NCBI RefSeq assembly: GCF_001013475.1
Contig: NZ_JZEF01000003.1
Coordinates: forward strand, 372,001-436,000
Direction of reading: 5' to 3'
DNA length: 64,000 nt
Source of the DNA: Xanthomonas arboricola pv. juglandis
Lineage (GTDB): Bacteria > Pseudomonadota > Gammaproteobacteria > Xanthomonadales > Xanthomonadaceae
Shown here: in pieces, positions 35,393-45,559 of the stretch
Position numbering within the stretch: the stretch's first letter is position 1
Layout of the letters: every line of letters starts with the position of its first letter
Position numbers and translations under genes: made by a program
The notes under the pieces: generated by a model
What the model saw: only the letters and a program-made list of their open reading frames with translations
Told to the model about the DNA's origin: nothing
The model's database searches: none

Positions 35393-36208
35393 GTGGCCGC
35401 CGCCGCGCCCTTCGTGCTGCCGGCCGACTGGCCGGCGCCGCCGCGCATCCATGCGCTGACCACGCTGCGTTACGGCCTGGGCCAATCGCAGGCGCCGTTC
35501 GACACGCTCAACCTCGGCAACCGCAACAATGCCGAGGGCGACGTGCCGGAGCAGGTGGAATGCAACCGGGCGCTGCTGGTCGAGGCGCTGGCACTGCCCG
35601 GCAGCCCGCAGTGGCTGCGTCAGGTGCATGGCGTGGAAGTGCTGCGTGTCGACGCGCCCGTGCTCGCGCGCGGCGAACAGCCGCCTGCAGCGGGCACTGT
35701 CGCGCCAGGCGCGCAGGAACCGGTCGCCGATGCAGCGGTAACCGCCGTGCCCGGCGTGGTGCTGGCGATCCTCACCGCCGATTGCCTGCCGGTCGTGCTC
35801 GCCGCTGCCGATGGCAGCGAAGTGGCCGCCGCGCATGCAGGCTGGCGCGGCCTGGCCGACGGCATGCTGGAGCGCAGCGTGGCGGCGATGCGCACGCCGC
35901 CGCAGCAGGTGTTGGCATGGTTGGGGCCGGCAGCGGGGCCGCAGGCCTATGAAATCGGTGAAGACGTGTTCAACGCCTTCGTCGCGCACGATGCGCAGGC
36001 GCAACGCGCGTTTGTTGCGACCCGCCCGGGGCATTGGCGGGTGGACTTGTATGCGTTGGCGCGTCAGCGCCTGGAGCATGCCGGTGTGCCGGCCAGCGCC
36101 ATCCATGGCGGCGGGCTGTGCACCATCTCCGAGCCGCAACGTTTCTTCTCGCATCGTCGCGACCGTCGCAGCGGACGCATGGCCACGCTTGCCTGGATCG
36201 CGCCCTGA
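35393..36208 (+). CDS. pgeF: Purine nucleoside phosphorylase / multicopper-type PgeF (YfiH)
   Basis: The 271-residue protein belongs to the YfiH/LACC1 family, whose members act on purine nucleosides. The E. coli member has also been proposed to edit peptidoglycan precursors. Conserved metal-site segments are WLRQVHGVEVL, AILTADCLPVVLAA, AAHAGWRGLADGMLE and GGGLCTISEPQRFFSHRRD. The start is GTG, one base after the rluD stop. Confidence 0.93.
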   Translation: MAAAAPFVLPADWPAPPRIHALTTLRYGLGQSQAPFDTLNLGNRNNAEGDVPEQVECNRALLVEALALPGSPQWLRQVHGVEVLRVDAPVLARGEQPPAAGTVAPGAQEPVADAAVTAVPGVVLAILTADCLPVVLAAADGSEVAAAHAGWRGLADGMLERSVAAMRTPPQQVLAWLGPAAGPQAYEIGEDVFNAFVAHDAQAQRAFVATRPGHWRVDLYALARQRLEHAGVPASAIHGGGLCTISEPQRFFSHRRDRRSGRMATLAWIAP

Positions 36209-36216
36209 GCACGCCG

Positions 36217-36735
36217 TTGTTTGCGCAGGTGTTGGGGCAGGACGCGTTCACGCAGCTGCCTGCGCCGGTGCGCGCGCTGCATTCGGTGCAGCAGCGGCAG
36301 ACCTTCGCCGGCCGGGCAAGGATTCAACGCGGCACGCATGCGCTGGTCCCGTTACTGGCGCTGCTGAGCCGCTTGCCGCGCAGTGGCGAGGTGGAGGTCG
36401 AAGTGGAGTTTCTCACTGACGCGACAGGCGAGCGCTGGCATCGGCGGTTTGGCGGCCTGCCGATGCATTCGCGCCTGTGGCGCGAGGGCACGCGCCTGCG
36501 CGAACATCTGGGCGCGGTGCGGTTTGAATTCGCGCTGCGCGCCGACGCGCAGTCGCTGTACTGGCAGGCCACGCGGGTGTGGGCATTGGGCTGGATCCGG
36601 TTGCCTGCGCGCTGGTTCGAGCAGGTGCGTTGCCGCGAGCATGCCGACGCCGGGCGTTACGGATTCCTGGTCGACGTGCACTTGCCGCTGGTCGGCCCGT
36701 TCATTCGCTACGAGGGCTGGCTTGAATCGCGTTGA
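36217..36735 (+). CDS. DUF4166 domain protein
   Basis: The product of about 172 residues begins LFAQVLGQDAFTQLPAPVRA and carries the DUF4166 pattern ALHSVQQRQTFAGRARIQRG, LSRLPRSGEVEVEVEFLTD, RRFGGLPMHSRLW and FLVDVHLPLVGPFIRYEGW. The function of this domain is unknown. The frame is open through the end of pgeF. The N-terminus conserved in the family starts close to the pgeF stop, where only TTG (36217) or the overlapping CTG (36205) are available. I use TTG with moderate confidence. Confidence 0.75.
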   Translation: MFAQVLGQDAFTQLPAPVRALHSVQQRQTFAGRARIQRGTHALVPLLALLSRLPRSGEVEVEVEFLTDATGERWHRRFGGLPMHSRLWREGTRLREHLGAVRFEFALRADAQSLYWQATRVWALGWIRLPARWFEQVRCREHADAGRYGFLVDVHLPLVGPFIRYEGWLESR

Positions 36736-36821
36736 TCCACCGCTTGTTGACGTGTCTCAGCTGGAGTCGTCTCGGTTGGAGCCTGCTCACTCGAAGCCGT
36801 CGCGCGTGGAGCCGCCCGGCC

Positions 36822-36889
36822 GTAGGAGCGCACCTGGGCGCGATGGGGCATTACCGGGAAAGCCTCATCGCGCCCGGGTGCGCTCCTAC
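36822..36889. repeat. Large REP-like palindrome (TAGGAGCGCACC type), copy 1
   Basis: GTAGGAGCGCACCTGGGCGC and the complementary arm GCGCCCGGGTGCGCTCCTAC are separated by a short centre (ATGGGGCATTACCGGGAAAG). The transcript would form a stem of about 28 bp. Confidence 0.88.
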
Positions 36890-36985
36890 GACTGCGCGCT
36901 GATTTCTCTGATGGCTTATTGATACGGGGTGTTGCTCGGCCGCGTGTGCTGGATCTGTGGTGGCGGACAGGCACGCCTGCTTTGT

Positions 36986-37053
36986 GTAGGAGCGCACCTG
37001 GGCGCGATGGGCGTTACCGGGAAAGCTTCGTCGCGCCCGGGTGCGCTCCTACG
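36986..37053. repeat. Large REP-like palindrome (TAGGAGCGCACC type), copy 2
   Basis: Nearly identical to the copy at 36822-36889 and in the same orientation, so the pair forms a BIME-like tandem. It lies between the convergent DUF4166 and chemoreceptor genes. The gap 36736-37072 holds nothing else that I recognise. Confidence 0.88.
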
Positions 37054-37072
37054 GTGATTCCGTGACGGCGGC

Positions 37073-38941
37073 TTACGCGACTGCGTTTTTGAAGCTTGCG
37101 GGCGCAGCTTTCGGGTTGCCGCTGTGCGCAGGCTGCAGGCGGAAGATCGACACCGCATCGGCCAGTTCCACGGCCTGTTCTTCCAGGCTGCGCGCGGCGG
37201 CGGTGGCTTCTTCCACCAGCGCGGCGTTGCGTTGGGTGACTTCGTCCAGTTGCGCGACGGTGCGGTTGACCTGTTCGATGCCGCTGGATTGCTCGGCACT
37301 GGCGGCGGTGATCTCGCTCATGATGTCGGTGACGTGTTTGACCGAGCCGACGATCTCGCGCATGGTCGCGCCGGCGCGGTGCACCAGGCCCGAGCCCAGT
37401 TCGACCTTGTCGGTGGAATCGGCGATCAGCGTCTTGATCTCCTTGGCCGCATCGGCCGAGCGCCGCGCCAGCGCGCGCACTTCCGAGGCGACCACCGCAA
37501 AGCCGCGGCCCTGTTCGCCGGCGCGTGCGGCTTCCACCGCGGCGTTGAGCGCCAGGATATTGGTCTGGAAGGCGATGCCGTCGATGACGCCGATGATCTC
37601 GCCGATCTTGCGCGAGGCAGTGCTGATCTGGCCCATGGTGGACACCACATCGTCCATCACCTGGCCGCCGTTCTGCGCGACTTCGCCGGTGCCCACCACC
37701 AGCCGGTTGGCCTGCAGCGCGCTGTCGGCGTTCTGCTTCACGGTGGAGGTGAGTTCTTCCATGGAGCTGGCGGTTTCTTCCAGATTGGCGGCCTGTTGCT
37801 CGGTGCGCTCGGACAGGTCGGTGTTGCCGGCGGCGATTTCCACTGCCGCGCGGCGGATCGTGTCCGATGCGATCTGGATGCCGCCGATGATCTCGGTCAG
37901 CCGTGTCACGGTCTGGTTGGTGTCGTCGCGCAGGCGCGCAAAGATGCCGTGCGCATCGCCATCCACGCGCTGGGTGAGGTCGCCTTCGGCCAGTGCGCCG
38001 ATCACCCGCGCCAATGCGGCCAGGTGGGTTTCCACCGAGTCGTAGATGCGGTTGATACCTTGCGCCAGCGACAGCAGCACGCCGTCCATGCCGTCGATCT
38101 GCATGCGCCGGCTGAAATCGCCGGCCGCGGCGGCATCGATGATCTGGATCAGCGCCTGCTCGGCGTTGACCTGCGCGGTGACGTCCATCCACTGCGCGAT
38201 GGTGCCCAGCTTGGTGCCGTCGGCGGCGATGATCGGGCTGTAGACGAAGTCGATCTGGCGGCCGAAGAACGGCGCACGCACCGCCTTGGAGGCGGTCAGC
38301 GCGCGCATGCGGTCGATCGCGGCCTGGCTGTCGGGATAGATGTCGCCGATGCTGCCGCCGACGAAGCCTTCTGCATGGAAACTGGGACGGAAGCTCTGCA
38401 CATCCGGCTCGATCAGCTTGAGCATCGCCAGCAGTTTGCGGTTGGCGAACAGTACCTGGCCGTCGTCGTCGGCGATGCGGATCATGGTGTCCAGATCGTC
38501 CAGCGCCTTGATCACGAACTGGCCGTGGCGCAGGCCCTGTTCCATCACATCGATGCGGATGGCCAGCTTGTCCTGGGTCGCCTGCAGGGCGTGCAGCAAC
38601 GGCGCGAGTTCGCCGGAGGCGTTGCGCAGATCCAGGCGCTGGAAGCGCCCGTCACCGATGGCCGTCACCGTGCCGATCGCCTGTTGCAGTTGCGCCAGAC
38701 CGCGACGGCGCGTCCACCACCACAGCCCGGCACTTGCCGCGCCCAGCACCAGCAGCGCCGGTAGCAAGCGGCCCAGCCCGGCCCAGATGCTGCCGGGCAG
38801 CAGCGTGGCAGCGTAGAGCGTCAGCGAGGCCAGCAACCCGATCTGTGCAGCGGCAGGCAGCCATGCGGCCGTGCTGGCACGCGCAAGGTTCCGGCCGGAA
38901 GGCGGGCGGGAGACGGCGGTGGCATCGGGTGAGGGCGACAT
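37073..38941 (-). CDS. Methyl-accepting chemotaxis protein
   Basis: A 622-residue transducer with two close N-terminal membrane segments (about 29-50 and 57-77), then no large periplasmic domain, so sensing is likely cytoplasmic. A PAS-like domain covers residues 140-270 ([20 protein letters not shown]), followed by HAMP segments ([36 protein letters not shown]) and the signalling domain with the conserved tip [20 protein letters not shown] and [20 protein letters not shown]. No CheR/CheB-binding pentapeptide closes the protein. The chemoeffector is unknown. No other chemotaxis gene is adjacent. Confidence 0.92.
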   Translation of the reverse strand: MSPSPDATAVSRPPSGRNLARASTAAWLPAAAQIGLLASLTLYAATLLPGSIWAGLGRLLPALLVLGAASAGLWWWTRRRGLAQLQQAIGTVTAIGDGRFQRLDLRNASGELAPLLHALQATQDKLAIRIDVMEQGLRHGQFVIKALDDLDTMIRIADDDGQVLFANRKLLAMLKLIEPDVQSFRPSFHAEGFVGGSIGDIYPDSQAAIDRMRALTASKAVRAPFFGRQIDFVYSPIIAADGTKLGTIAQWMDVTAQVNAEQALIQIIDAAAAGDFSRRMQIDGMDGVLLSLAQGINRIYDSVETHLAALARVIGALAEGDLTQRVDGDAHGIFARLRDDTNQTVTRLTEIIGGIQIASDTIRRAAVEIAAGNTDLSERTEQQAANLEETASSMEELTSTVKQNADSALQANRLVVGTGEVAQNGGQVMDDVVSTMGQISTASRKIGEIIGVIDGIAFQTNILALNAAVEAARAGEQGRGFAVVASEVRALARRSADAAKEIKTLIADSTDKVELGSGLVHRAGATMREIVGSVKHVTDIMSEITAASAEQSSGIEQVNRTVAQLDEVTQRNAALVEEATAAARSLEEQAVELADAVSIFRLQPAHSGNPKAAPASFKNAVA

Positions 38942-39486
38942 AGGCTGAGTCCAACTGAGTGATTCGGAGTGGGGAGCGGCGTCCTGCGCTGCATGGGCTG
39001 CTATGGGGTATCGGCGGCCGAGCCCGAATCATGACGGCGTGAAATCACCGTTCGTCGGAATCTGCCGACCAGACCCCCGAAAACACCGATGTAGTTGATT
39101 TGGAAGCGGTTTCAGTGCCGCCTGATATGCTGCAGAACCGTAATTTGCAGCCGGATACCGGTCTCGCAATTGTAAATTCCACGTGAAATATCAGCTGGCT
39201 CCGTAAACACTTCGTAGACCGCGACGCCACGGAGTCCGATCGCATGCACGCAATCAAGACTGGCCAGTGGCGCCATCGGTGCAACGCCACGAACACGCAT
39301 CGAGGCGCGGGGACTCGGGAATGGGGATTGGGGAATCGAGCGCGCCATCAATCCAGCCCAGCCCTGAAAGACGACAGAAAAGCGCTTTTTTCCATTCCCG
39401 ATTCCCGAATCCCGAATCCCAAAAAAAAACCGGCCATCTCACGATGACCGGTCTATCGATACCTAACTAGCTGACGCTACACCGGC
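38942..39486. other. Intergenic region between chemoreceptor and gcd
   Basis: No gene is supported. It contains an inverted pair of GGGAATGGGGATTGGGGAAT-type (39317-39336) and CATTCCCGATTCCCGAATCC-type (39392-39420) sequences, another xanthomonad intergenic repeat, and the terminator of gcd at 39421-39453. Confidence 0.5.
39421..39453 (-). terminator. Terminator of gcd
   Basis: ACCGGCCATC (39429-39438) pairs imperfectly with GATGACCGGT (39443-39452) and is followed on the minus strand by a run of T (plus-strand A run 39421-39429). Confidence 0.7.
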
Positions 39487-41964
39487 TTACTTCGCCGGCT
39501 TGGCGCCCGCGTCGTCGGGCAGCGCCCAGGCGATCACGCTGTCGCCCGACTTGGTTTCCATGCGGTCGTGCCCACCCACGGCGGCCACGATGTACTGCTT
39601 GCCGTCGATGGTGTAGCTCAGCGGAGCGGCCTGCGGGCCGGCCGGCACGCGGGTCTCCCAGACCTGCTTGCCGGTGCGGGTGTCGAAGCCGCGCATGAAG
39701 TCGTCCAGGGTCGCGCCGATGAAGGTCACGCCGCCGGCGGTGGCCAGCGAGCCGCTGTTGTTGGGCGTGCCGATCTCGAACTTGGTCTTGGACGGGATGC
39801 CCATCGGGCCCTGGTCGTAACCGGTGCCCAGCGGACGCCGCCAGATCACCTGCTGGGTGCGCAGGTCCACGCCGGAGATGTAGCCCCACGGCGGTGCCAC
39901 GCACGGCGTGTTGAGCGGCGACATCCACGGCTCCTTGCGGGCGCCGTAGGCCAGGCCCTTCTGCGCCATGTAGCCGGGCGTCTTGCTCTTGCCGTCGAAC
40001 ACCGACACCACGCCCAGTTCATTCATCTTTTCGCGGGTGTAGACCTGCAGGGTGTAGGGCAGGCGATTGCTGTTCATCACCATGATGCCGCGCTGCAGAT
40101 CGACCGAGACGCCGCCCCAGTTGATGCCGCCGTGGTTGCCGGTGAAGGCCAGCGAGCCTTGCAGGGTCGGCGGGGTGAACATGCCTTCGTAGCGCAGCTG
40201 CTTGAACTGGATGCGGCAGGCCAGCTGGTCGAACGGGGTCATGCCCCAGGCATCGGATTCGACGATGGTCTCGTACTCGCGGCTCGGTGCGCCCACGGTA
40301 TTGGGCATGCCCGGCGAGATCGGCTGCGTGGCCGCGGTCCAGTCGCCGTGATCGGTGCCCTGCGGCACGGCGATCTGCTTGACCGGCATGAGCGGCGCAC
40401 CGGTGGCACGATCCAGCACGAATACCTGGCCGGACTTGGTGGCCTGGATCACCGCAGGACGGGTAGCGCCGCCGGCGACCGGCCAGTCGACCAGGTTCGG
40501 TTGCGGGCCGATGTCGTAATCCCACAGGTCGTGGTTGACGGTGCGGAAGTGCCAGCGCTCCTTGCCGGTGGCCGCATCCACCGCAACCAGCGCCGCGGTG
40601 TATTCCTCATCCTGCGGGGTGCGGCCCTTGCCGAAGAAATCGCCCGAGGCGTTGCCGGTCGGCAGATAGACCAGGCCCAGCTCGTCGTCGGCGGACATCA
40701 GCGACCACACGTTCGGGGTCGAACGGGTATAGGTCTGCCCGGCCGGCGGCTCGGTGGTGATCGTCGGGTTGCCCAGGTCCCAGGCCCAGCGCAGCTGGCC
40801 AGTGAGCGCATCGAAGCCGCGCACCACGCCGGACGGCGCATCGCCTTCCTGGCCGTCGCGGACCTGGCCGGTGGGCTGGATCACCACGCCGCGCATCACC
40901 ACCGGTGGCGAGGTCGGGCCGACGAAGCCCGGCTTGGTGTTGCCGGTGCCGGCATTGAGATCGACGAAGCCGTTGGTGCCGAAGCTGGTGCACAGCTTGC
41001 CGGTCTGCGCGTCCAGCGCGCCGAGGCGGCCGTCGACCATCGGCCAGAAGATCCGCGTCGGGCACTCGGCGGTGCCTTGCGGCGCCTGGTAGTACGACAC
41101 GCCACGGCAGGTGGTGGCGGCAACGCCGGCCATCGCCTTCGGGTTGGTCTGCGGGTCGAAGCGCCAGCGCTCCTTGCCGTTGGCCGCTTCCACCGCGATC
41201 ACCTTCTGGGTCGGGGTGCAGATGTAGAGCAGCTCGCCGACCTTGAGCGGGGTGTTCTGGAAGGCGTAGCCCAGCTTGGAACCGGCCGGCTTCAGATCGC
41301 CGGTATGGAATTCCCAGGCGACCTTCAGATTCTTGGCGTTCTCCGGGGTGATCTGCGCACCGGGGGTGTAATGGTTGGACAGGTTGGAGCCGGCGTACGA
41401 GGTCCAGTTGCTGGCATCGTGATTGGCCGCGACGTTGCCGTCCGGGCTGGGCACATTGTTGCGGCTGAACGGCGTTGCGTTCTCGGCCGGCAGCTTGGAG
41501 GCATCGGCCAGTTCGACATTGCGCGGCACCAGCAACGGCCACAGGATCAGCGTCGCGCCCAGGATCGGCAGCACGCCGGTCACCAGCACATAGCCCAGAC
41601 CCGACAACGGCTGCATGCGGCGACGGGCCACGCCCCAGAACGGCAGCAGCACCAGACCCAGCACCGACATCCATGCCAGGCGCGGGACCAGACCCCAGCC
41701 ATCCAGGCCCACTTCCCACAGCGCCCAGGCGATGGTGGCTGCCAGCGTGGCACCAAACAGCCACAGGCCGGCACGCCTGCCCATTGCCAGCAACACGCCG
41801 GCCAGGAACAGGCCGATGCCCGCCAGCAGGTAATACCAGGAACCACCGACGGCGACCAGGCGGCCGCCCTCGTAGGCAAGCACCGCACCAAGCACGGCGA
41901 TCACCACGGCATAGACCACCAGCAACCAGGTGCCTAGTCCACGTTTTGAGGATTGATCAGTCAT
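39487..41964 (-). CDS. gcd: Membrane-bound PQQ-dependent glucose-type dehydrogenase
   Basis: The enzyme oxidises a sugar or polyol (glucose to gluconate in Gcd) in the periplasm and passes electrons to ubiquinone. The 825-residue protein has five N-terminal membrane helices (residues about 12-150) followed by an eight-bladed beta-propeller with PQQ-propeller motifs such as IAVEAANGKERWRFD, VAVDAATGKERWHFRTVNHD, WDYDIGPQPNLVDWP, NRLPYTLQVY and GFDTRTGKQVWETRVPAG. The length fits the glucose/quinate/shikimate family. Glucose is the likeliest substrate, but quinate cannot be excluded. No pqq biosynthesis genes are in the window. Confidence 0.9.
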   Translation of the reverse strand: MTDQSSKRGLGTWLLVVYAVVIAVLGAVLAYEGGRLVAVGGSWYYLLAGIGLFLAGVLLAMGRRAGLWLFGATLAATIAWALWEVGLDGWGLVPRLAWMSVLGLVLLPFWGVARRRMQPLSGLGYVLVTGVLPILGATLILWPLLVPRNVELADASKLPAENATPFSRNNVPSPDGNVAANHDASNWTSYAGSNLSNHYTPGAQITPENAKNLKVAWEFHTGDLKPAGSKLGYAFQNTPLKVGELLYICTPTQKVIAVEAANGKERWRFDPQTNPKAMAGVAATTCRGVSYYQAPQGTAECPTRIFWPMVDGRLGALDAQTGKLCTSFGTNGFVDLNAGTGNTKPGFVGPTSPPVVMRGVVIQPTGQVRDGQEGDAPSGVVRGFDALTGQLRWAWDLGNPTITTEPPAGQTYTRSTPNVWSLMSADDELGLVYLPTGNASGDFFGKGRTPQDEEYTAALVAVDAATGKERWHFRTVNHDLWDYDIGPQPNLVDWPVAGGATRPAVIQATKSGQVFVLDRATGAPLMPVKQIAVPQGTDHGDWTAATQPISPGMPNTVGAPSREYETIVESDAWGMTPFDQLACRIQFKQLRYEGMFTPPTLQGSLAFTGNHGGINWGGVSVDLQRGIMVMNSNRLPYTLQVYTREKMNELGVVSVFDGKSKTPGYMAQKGLAYGARKEPWMSPLNTPCVAPPWGYISGVDLRTQQVIWRRPLGTGYDQGPMGIPSKTKFEIGTPNNSGSLATAGGVTFIGATLDDFMRGFDTRTGKQVWETRVPAGPQAAPLSYTIDGKQYIVAAVGGHDRMETKSGDSVIAWALPDDAGAKPAK

Positions 41965-42368
41965 TTTGAGATGTCAGGAAGGACCCAGGCACCGGCAGGC
42001 GGTGGCGAGTCGTGGAGGGAGAAAGATCACGGGCTGGCAAAGGGCGGCCCCGATCTAACAAAAACGTCCTACATCGAGAACGCCCGGATATGAACGCGCA
42101 GCCCCTCCCAGGGTCCTCAGCGCTACTCATCCGAATATTTTAGACCGCAACGACGCTCGTGTCCGTGACGGAATGAGAACCAGCGTTCCAGGCTGTGCAT
42201 CTGGGGCGCTGGAATTGCTCAAATCCGACGTGCACACGTACCCTCATCCGCCCTTCGGGCACCTTCTCCCGGGGGGAGAAGGGATGCGCCGCCAGTGCGC
42301 GACGCATCTGTGTGCTAGTGGCGTGTGTGCGCTGGCAGCGTGATGCTTGTGACTCGCGAAAACCGGAT
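41965..42368. other. Intergenic region with REP-like palindrome
   Basis: It lies between the start of gcd and the end of otsA, both on the minus strand. It contains the REP-like unit at 42239-42283 and presumably the gcd promoter, which I cannot place. No gene is supported. Confidence 0.45.
42239..42283. repeat. REP-like palindrome (CTTCTCCCG type)
   Basis: Third copy of the TACCCTCATCCGCCCTTCGG unit followed by GCACCTTCTCCCGGGGGGAGAAGGG. It lies downstream of otsA. Confidence 0.8.
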
Positions 42369-43736
42369 TCAAATATCGGCCAGCGCCTGCAGATACCGCT
42401 GGCGCCAGTGGTTGATGTTGTTCTTGCGCAGATGATCCATCATCGCCCGCCAGCGCTCGATGCGGGTTGCCAACGGCATGCTTGCCGCGGTGGCGATCGC
42501 ATCGGCCACGCCGTCGAGGTCGTGCGGATTGACCAGCAGCGCCTCCTTCATTTCGTCGGCTGCACCGGCCAGCAACGACAGCACCAAGACGCCCGGATTT
42601 TGCGGATCCTGCGCAGCCACAAATTCCTTGGCGACCAGATTCATGCCATCGCGCAGCGGCGTGACCAGGCCGACCGAGGCGGCGCGATAGAAACCGGTCA
42701 AGGTCGCATGGCTGAAATTCTGATTGACGTAGCGCAGCGGCGTCCAATCCGGCTCGGCATGCCCGCCGTTGATATGGCCTGCGATCTGCTCCAGTTGCCC
42801 GCGCAAGCGGCGATATTCGTTGACATCGCCGCGCGACACCGGCGCGATCTGCAGGTAGGTCAGGCTGCCGGATTGCTCCGGATAGCGCTCCAGATAGCGC
42901 TCGAACCCCTGGAAGCGTTCCGGCAGGCCCTTGGAATAATCCAGCCGGTCCACGCCGATCGCCAGTTGCCGGCCGCGCAGGCTTTCGCGCAGGTCGCGCA
43001 CGGCCTGCTTGCCGACCGAGGCCTTGGCCTGGTTGGCGATCAGGTCGGTATCGATCCCGATCGGGAACGCCGCGGCACTGAAGCGACGCCCGCCGGGGCC
43101 TTCGACGATGTCGCCTTCGAGAATGCGGCCACCGCCGAACAGGCGCACATAGGCCTTGAAGCGTTCTGCATCGCGCTGGGTCTGGAAGCCGACCAGGTCG
43201 TACGCGTAGAACGTACTGAACAAGCGCGCGTGATCCGGCATCGCCTGCATCAGGTCGGCCGAGGGCATCGGCACGTGCAGGAAGAAGCCCATCTTGCAGC
43301 CCACACCCAGCTCGCGCAGCATCGCGCCCAGCGGAATCATGTGGTAATCGTGGATCCACAGCGTGTCGCTGTCCTTCAACAACGGCGCCAGCTTTTCTGC
43401 GAACAGCCGGTTGACGCGCATATAGCCTTCGCGGGTGGCGCGGTCGTAATCGACCAGGTCCAGGCGGAAGTGCAGCAGCGGCCACAGCGTGCGATTGGCG
43501 AACCCGTTGTAGTACGAATCGATGTCGCGCTTGTTGAGGTCCATGGTGACGAACTTGATGTCGCCCTCGGTCTGTTCGTGCATGCCGCCGCTGTCGCCGC
43601 GGACGGTCTTGCCGCTCCAGCCGAACCACACACCGCCGCGCTCCTTGAGCGCAGCCAACAGACCAACCGCCAGCCCGCCGGCGCGGTTTTCGCCGGGCAC
43701 TGCAACGCGGTTGGATACCACCACCAAACGACTCAT
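42369..43736 (-). CDS. otsA: Trehalose-6-phosphate synthase OtsA
   Basis: OtsA (GT20) joins UDP-glucose and glucose-6-phosphate to trehalose-6-phosphate. The 455-residue enzyme starts MSRLVVVSNRVAVPGENRAG and has the conserved segments WFGWSGKT, YYNGFANRTLWPLLHF, LWIHDYHMIPLGAMLRELG, FFLHVPMPS, IGVDRLDYSKGLPERFQGFE and RDGMNLVAKEFVAAQ. Its start overlaps the end of the GH15 gene by four bases, so otsB, GH15 and otsA form one operon transcribed on the minus strand. Confidence 0.96.
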   Translation of the reverse strand: MSRLVVVSNRVAVPGENRAGGLAVGLLAALKERGGVWFGWSGKTVRGDSGGMHEQTEGDIKFVTMDLNKRDIDSYYNGFANRTLWPLLHFRLDLVDYDRATREGYMRVNRLFAEKLAPLLKDSDTLWIHDYHMIPLGAMLRELGVGCKMGFFLHVPMPSADLMQAMPDHARLFSTFYAYDLVGFQTQRDAERFKAYVRLFGGGRILEGDIVEGPGGRRFSAAAFPIGIDTDLIANQAKASVGKQAVRDLRESLRGRQLAIGVDRLDYSKGLPERFQGFERYLERYPEQSGSLTYLQIAPVSRGDVNEYRRLRGQLEQIAGHINGGHAEPDWTPLRYVNQNFSHATLTGFYRAASVGLVTPLRDGMNLVAKEFVAAQDPQNPGVLVLSLLAGAADEMKEALLVNPHDLDGVADAIATAASMPLATRIERWRAMMDHLRKNNINHWRQRYLQALADI

Positions 43737-45511
43737 GACGCCTCCTGCCAGCTCCGCGACAAGCGCATCGCTGCGATGATCAAGCCCACATGCGAATAGG
43801 TCTGGGGGAAATTCCCCCAGGCTTCGCCGTCTTCAAACGATAGGTCCTCCGACAGCAAGCCGAGGTGATTGCGGCGCGAGAGGATGCGCTCGAACAATTC
43901 ACGCGCCTCCTCCTTGCGGCCGATCGCGGCCAGCGCGTCGATGTACCAGAACGTGCAGATGGTGAAGCTGGTTTCCGGCTCACCGAAGTCATCCGGTGCG
44001 ATGTAGCGATACAGCGCATCGCCATGCTTGAGCACGCGGCCGACCGCTTCGACCGTGCGCACGAAGCGGATGTCGTCGTTGGCGACGATGCCGATATCGG
44101 CCAGCAGCAACAGCGATGCGTCCAGGCGATGACCGCCCAGCGTATCGGTGAAATGGCCGCGCTCTTCGCTCCAGGCCTCGCCCAGCACGCGTTCGCGTAT
44201 GGTGTCGGCGCGCTCGCGCCAGTACACGCTGCGCTCGGGCAGCACCAGCCGGTCGGCGATCTTGGAGAGGCGATCGCAGGCGGCCCAGCACATCGCAGCG
44301 GTATAGGTATGCACTTCGGCGCGGCCGCGGAATTCCCACAGACCGGCATCGGGCACGTTGTGCAACGCGAAGGCGCGCTCGCCCAGCGGCTCCAGGCGGC
44401 GGAAGGTGTCCGCATCGCCCTGATCCTTCAGGCGCAGATCGAAGAACAGCTGGGTGGAGGCCAGCACCACGCTGCCGTAGACATCGTGCTGCTGCTGGAT
44501 CCAGGCCAGGTTGCCGCGGCGTACCGGGCCCATGCCGCGGTAGCCGTCCATCGTTTCGACTTCGTGCTCTTCCAGCTGCGATTCGAAGCCGATGCCGTAC
44601 AGCGGCTGCAGGGTGCCGTCGGCGGTGGCGATGTTGAAGATGTAGCCGATGAACTGCTCCATCGTGCGCGTGGCGCCCAATCGATTCAGCGCACGCACCA
44701 CGAACGCGGCATCGCGCAGCCAGCAATAGCGGTAATCCCAGTTGCGCGGGGTGTTGGGCGCCTCCGGGATCGAGGTGGTCATCGCCGCGATGATGGCGCC
44801 GCTGTCTTCGTACTGGCACAGCTTGAGCGTGATCGCGCTGCGGATCACCGCTTCCTGCCAGTCGAGCGGAATCGACAGATAGCGCACCCATTCGCGCCAG
44901 TATTCCTCGGTGCGTTCCTGCGCTTCCTGCACGTAGCCGGTGAGCGAGCGGGTCAGCGATTCGTCCACCCCCAGCACCAGGTTGACCGGGTGGCTGAGTA
45001 CGAACGGCAGGCCGTCGCGCACGAAGCGCACCGGCACATCGGTAGTCAGGCGCAGGGTGAATTCGGGCAGCACCCAGCGGATGTGATTGCTGCCCCAGGT
45101 GGTTTCCGGGCTGCGGCCACCCCAGTCGGCCAGCGGGCGGGCGCGCACGATGATGCGCGGGTTGCCGGCGAGCGGGCGGATCTGCCGGATGATGCTGACG
45201 GGCCGGTAGAAACGCCCGTTATTGCGCCAACGCGGCGCGAAGTCGATGACTTCCACTTCGCCGCCGTGGTGGTCGCGCAACACGGTGCGCAACACGGCGG
45301 TATTGGGCAGGTAGTGCTGCTCGCTGCTGGCGAAATCTTCCAGCTCCACGGCGAAGTCGCCGCCTTCGCCCTTGGGCGAGAGCAGCGAACAGAATGCCGG
45401 GTCGCCGTCGAAGGCCGGCAGGCAACTCCACACCACACGTGCCTGCCGATCGACCAACGCTCCAAAGCTGCAGTTGCCGATGACGCCCAGATCCAGGTTT
45501 GGCTCGGTCAT
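43733..45511 (-). CDS. Glycoside hydrolase family 15 protein
   Basis: The 592-residue cytoplasmic protein has the GH15 N-terminal beta-sandwich (residues 1-230, LGVIGNCSFGALVDRQARVVW) and an (alpha/alpha)6 barrel with RNWDYRYCWLRDAAFVVRAL, GLWEFRGRAEVHTYTAAMCW (catalytic Glu region) and LSEDLSFEDGEAWGNFPQTY. GH15 includes glucoamylases, glucodextranases and bacterial trehalases. Location between otsB and otsA makes trehalose or a related glucan the likeliest substrate, but this is inference. Coupled to otsA by a four-base overlap. Confidence 0.88.
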   Translation of the reverse strand: MTEPNLDLGVIGNCSFGALVDRQARVVWSCLPAFDGDPAFCSLLSPKGEGGDFAVELEDFASSEQHYLPNTAVLRTVLRDHHGGEVEVIDFAPRWRNNGRFYRPVSIIRQIRPLAGNPRIIVRARPLADWGGRSPETTWGSNHIRWVLPEFTLRLTTDVPVRFVRDGLPFVLSHPVNLVLGVDESLTRSLTGYVQEAQERTEEYWREWVRYLSIPLDWQEAVIRSAITLKLCQYEDSGAIIAAMTTSIPEAPNTPRNWDYRYCWLRDAAFVVRALNRLGATRTMEQFIGYIFNIATADGTLQPLYGIGFESQLEEHEVETMDGYRGMGPVRRGNLAWIQQQHDVYGSVVLASTQLFFDLRLKDQGDADTFRRLEPLGERAFALHNVPDAGLWEFRGRAEVHTYTAAMCWAACDRLSKIADRLVLPERSVYWRERADTIRERVLGEAWSEERGHFTDTLGGHRLDASLLLLADIGIVANDDIRFVRTVEAVGRVLKHGDALYRYIAPDDFGEPETSFTICTFWYIDALAAIGRKEEARELFERILSRRNHLGLLSEDLSFEDGEAWGNFPQTYSHVGLIIAAMRLSRSWQEAS

Positions 45512-45559
45512 GGAGTGCGAACGATCCTTTTGAAGGGAAGTAGAGAAGGCGCGCTGTGC

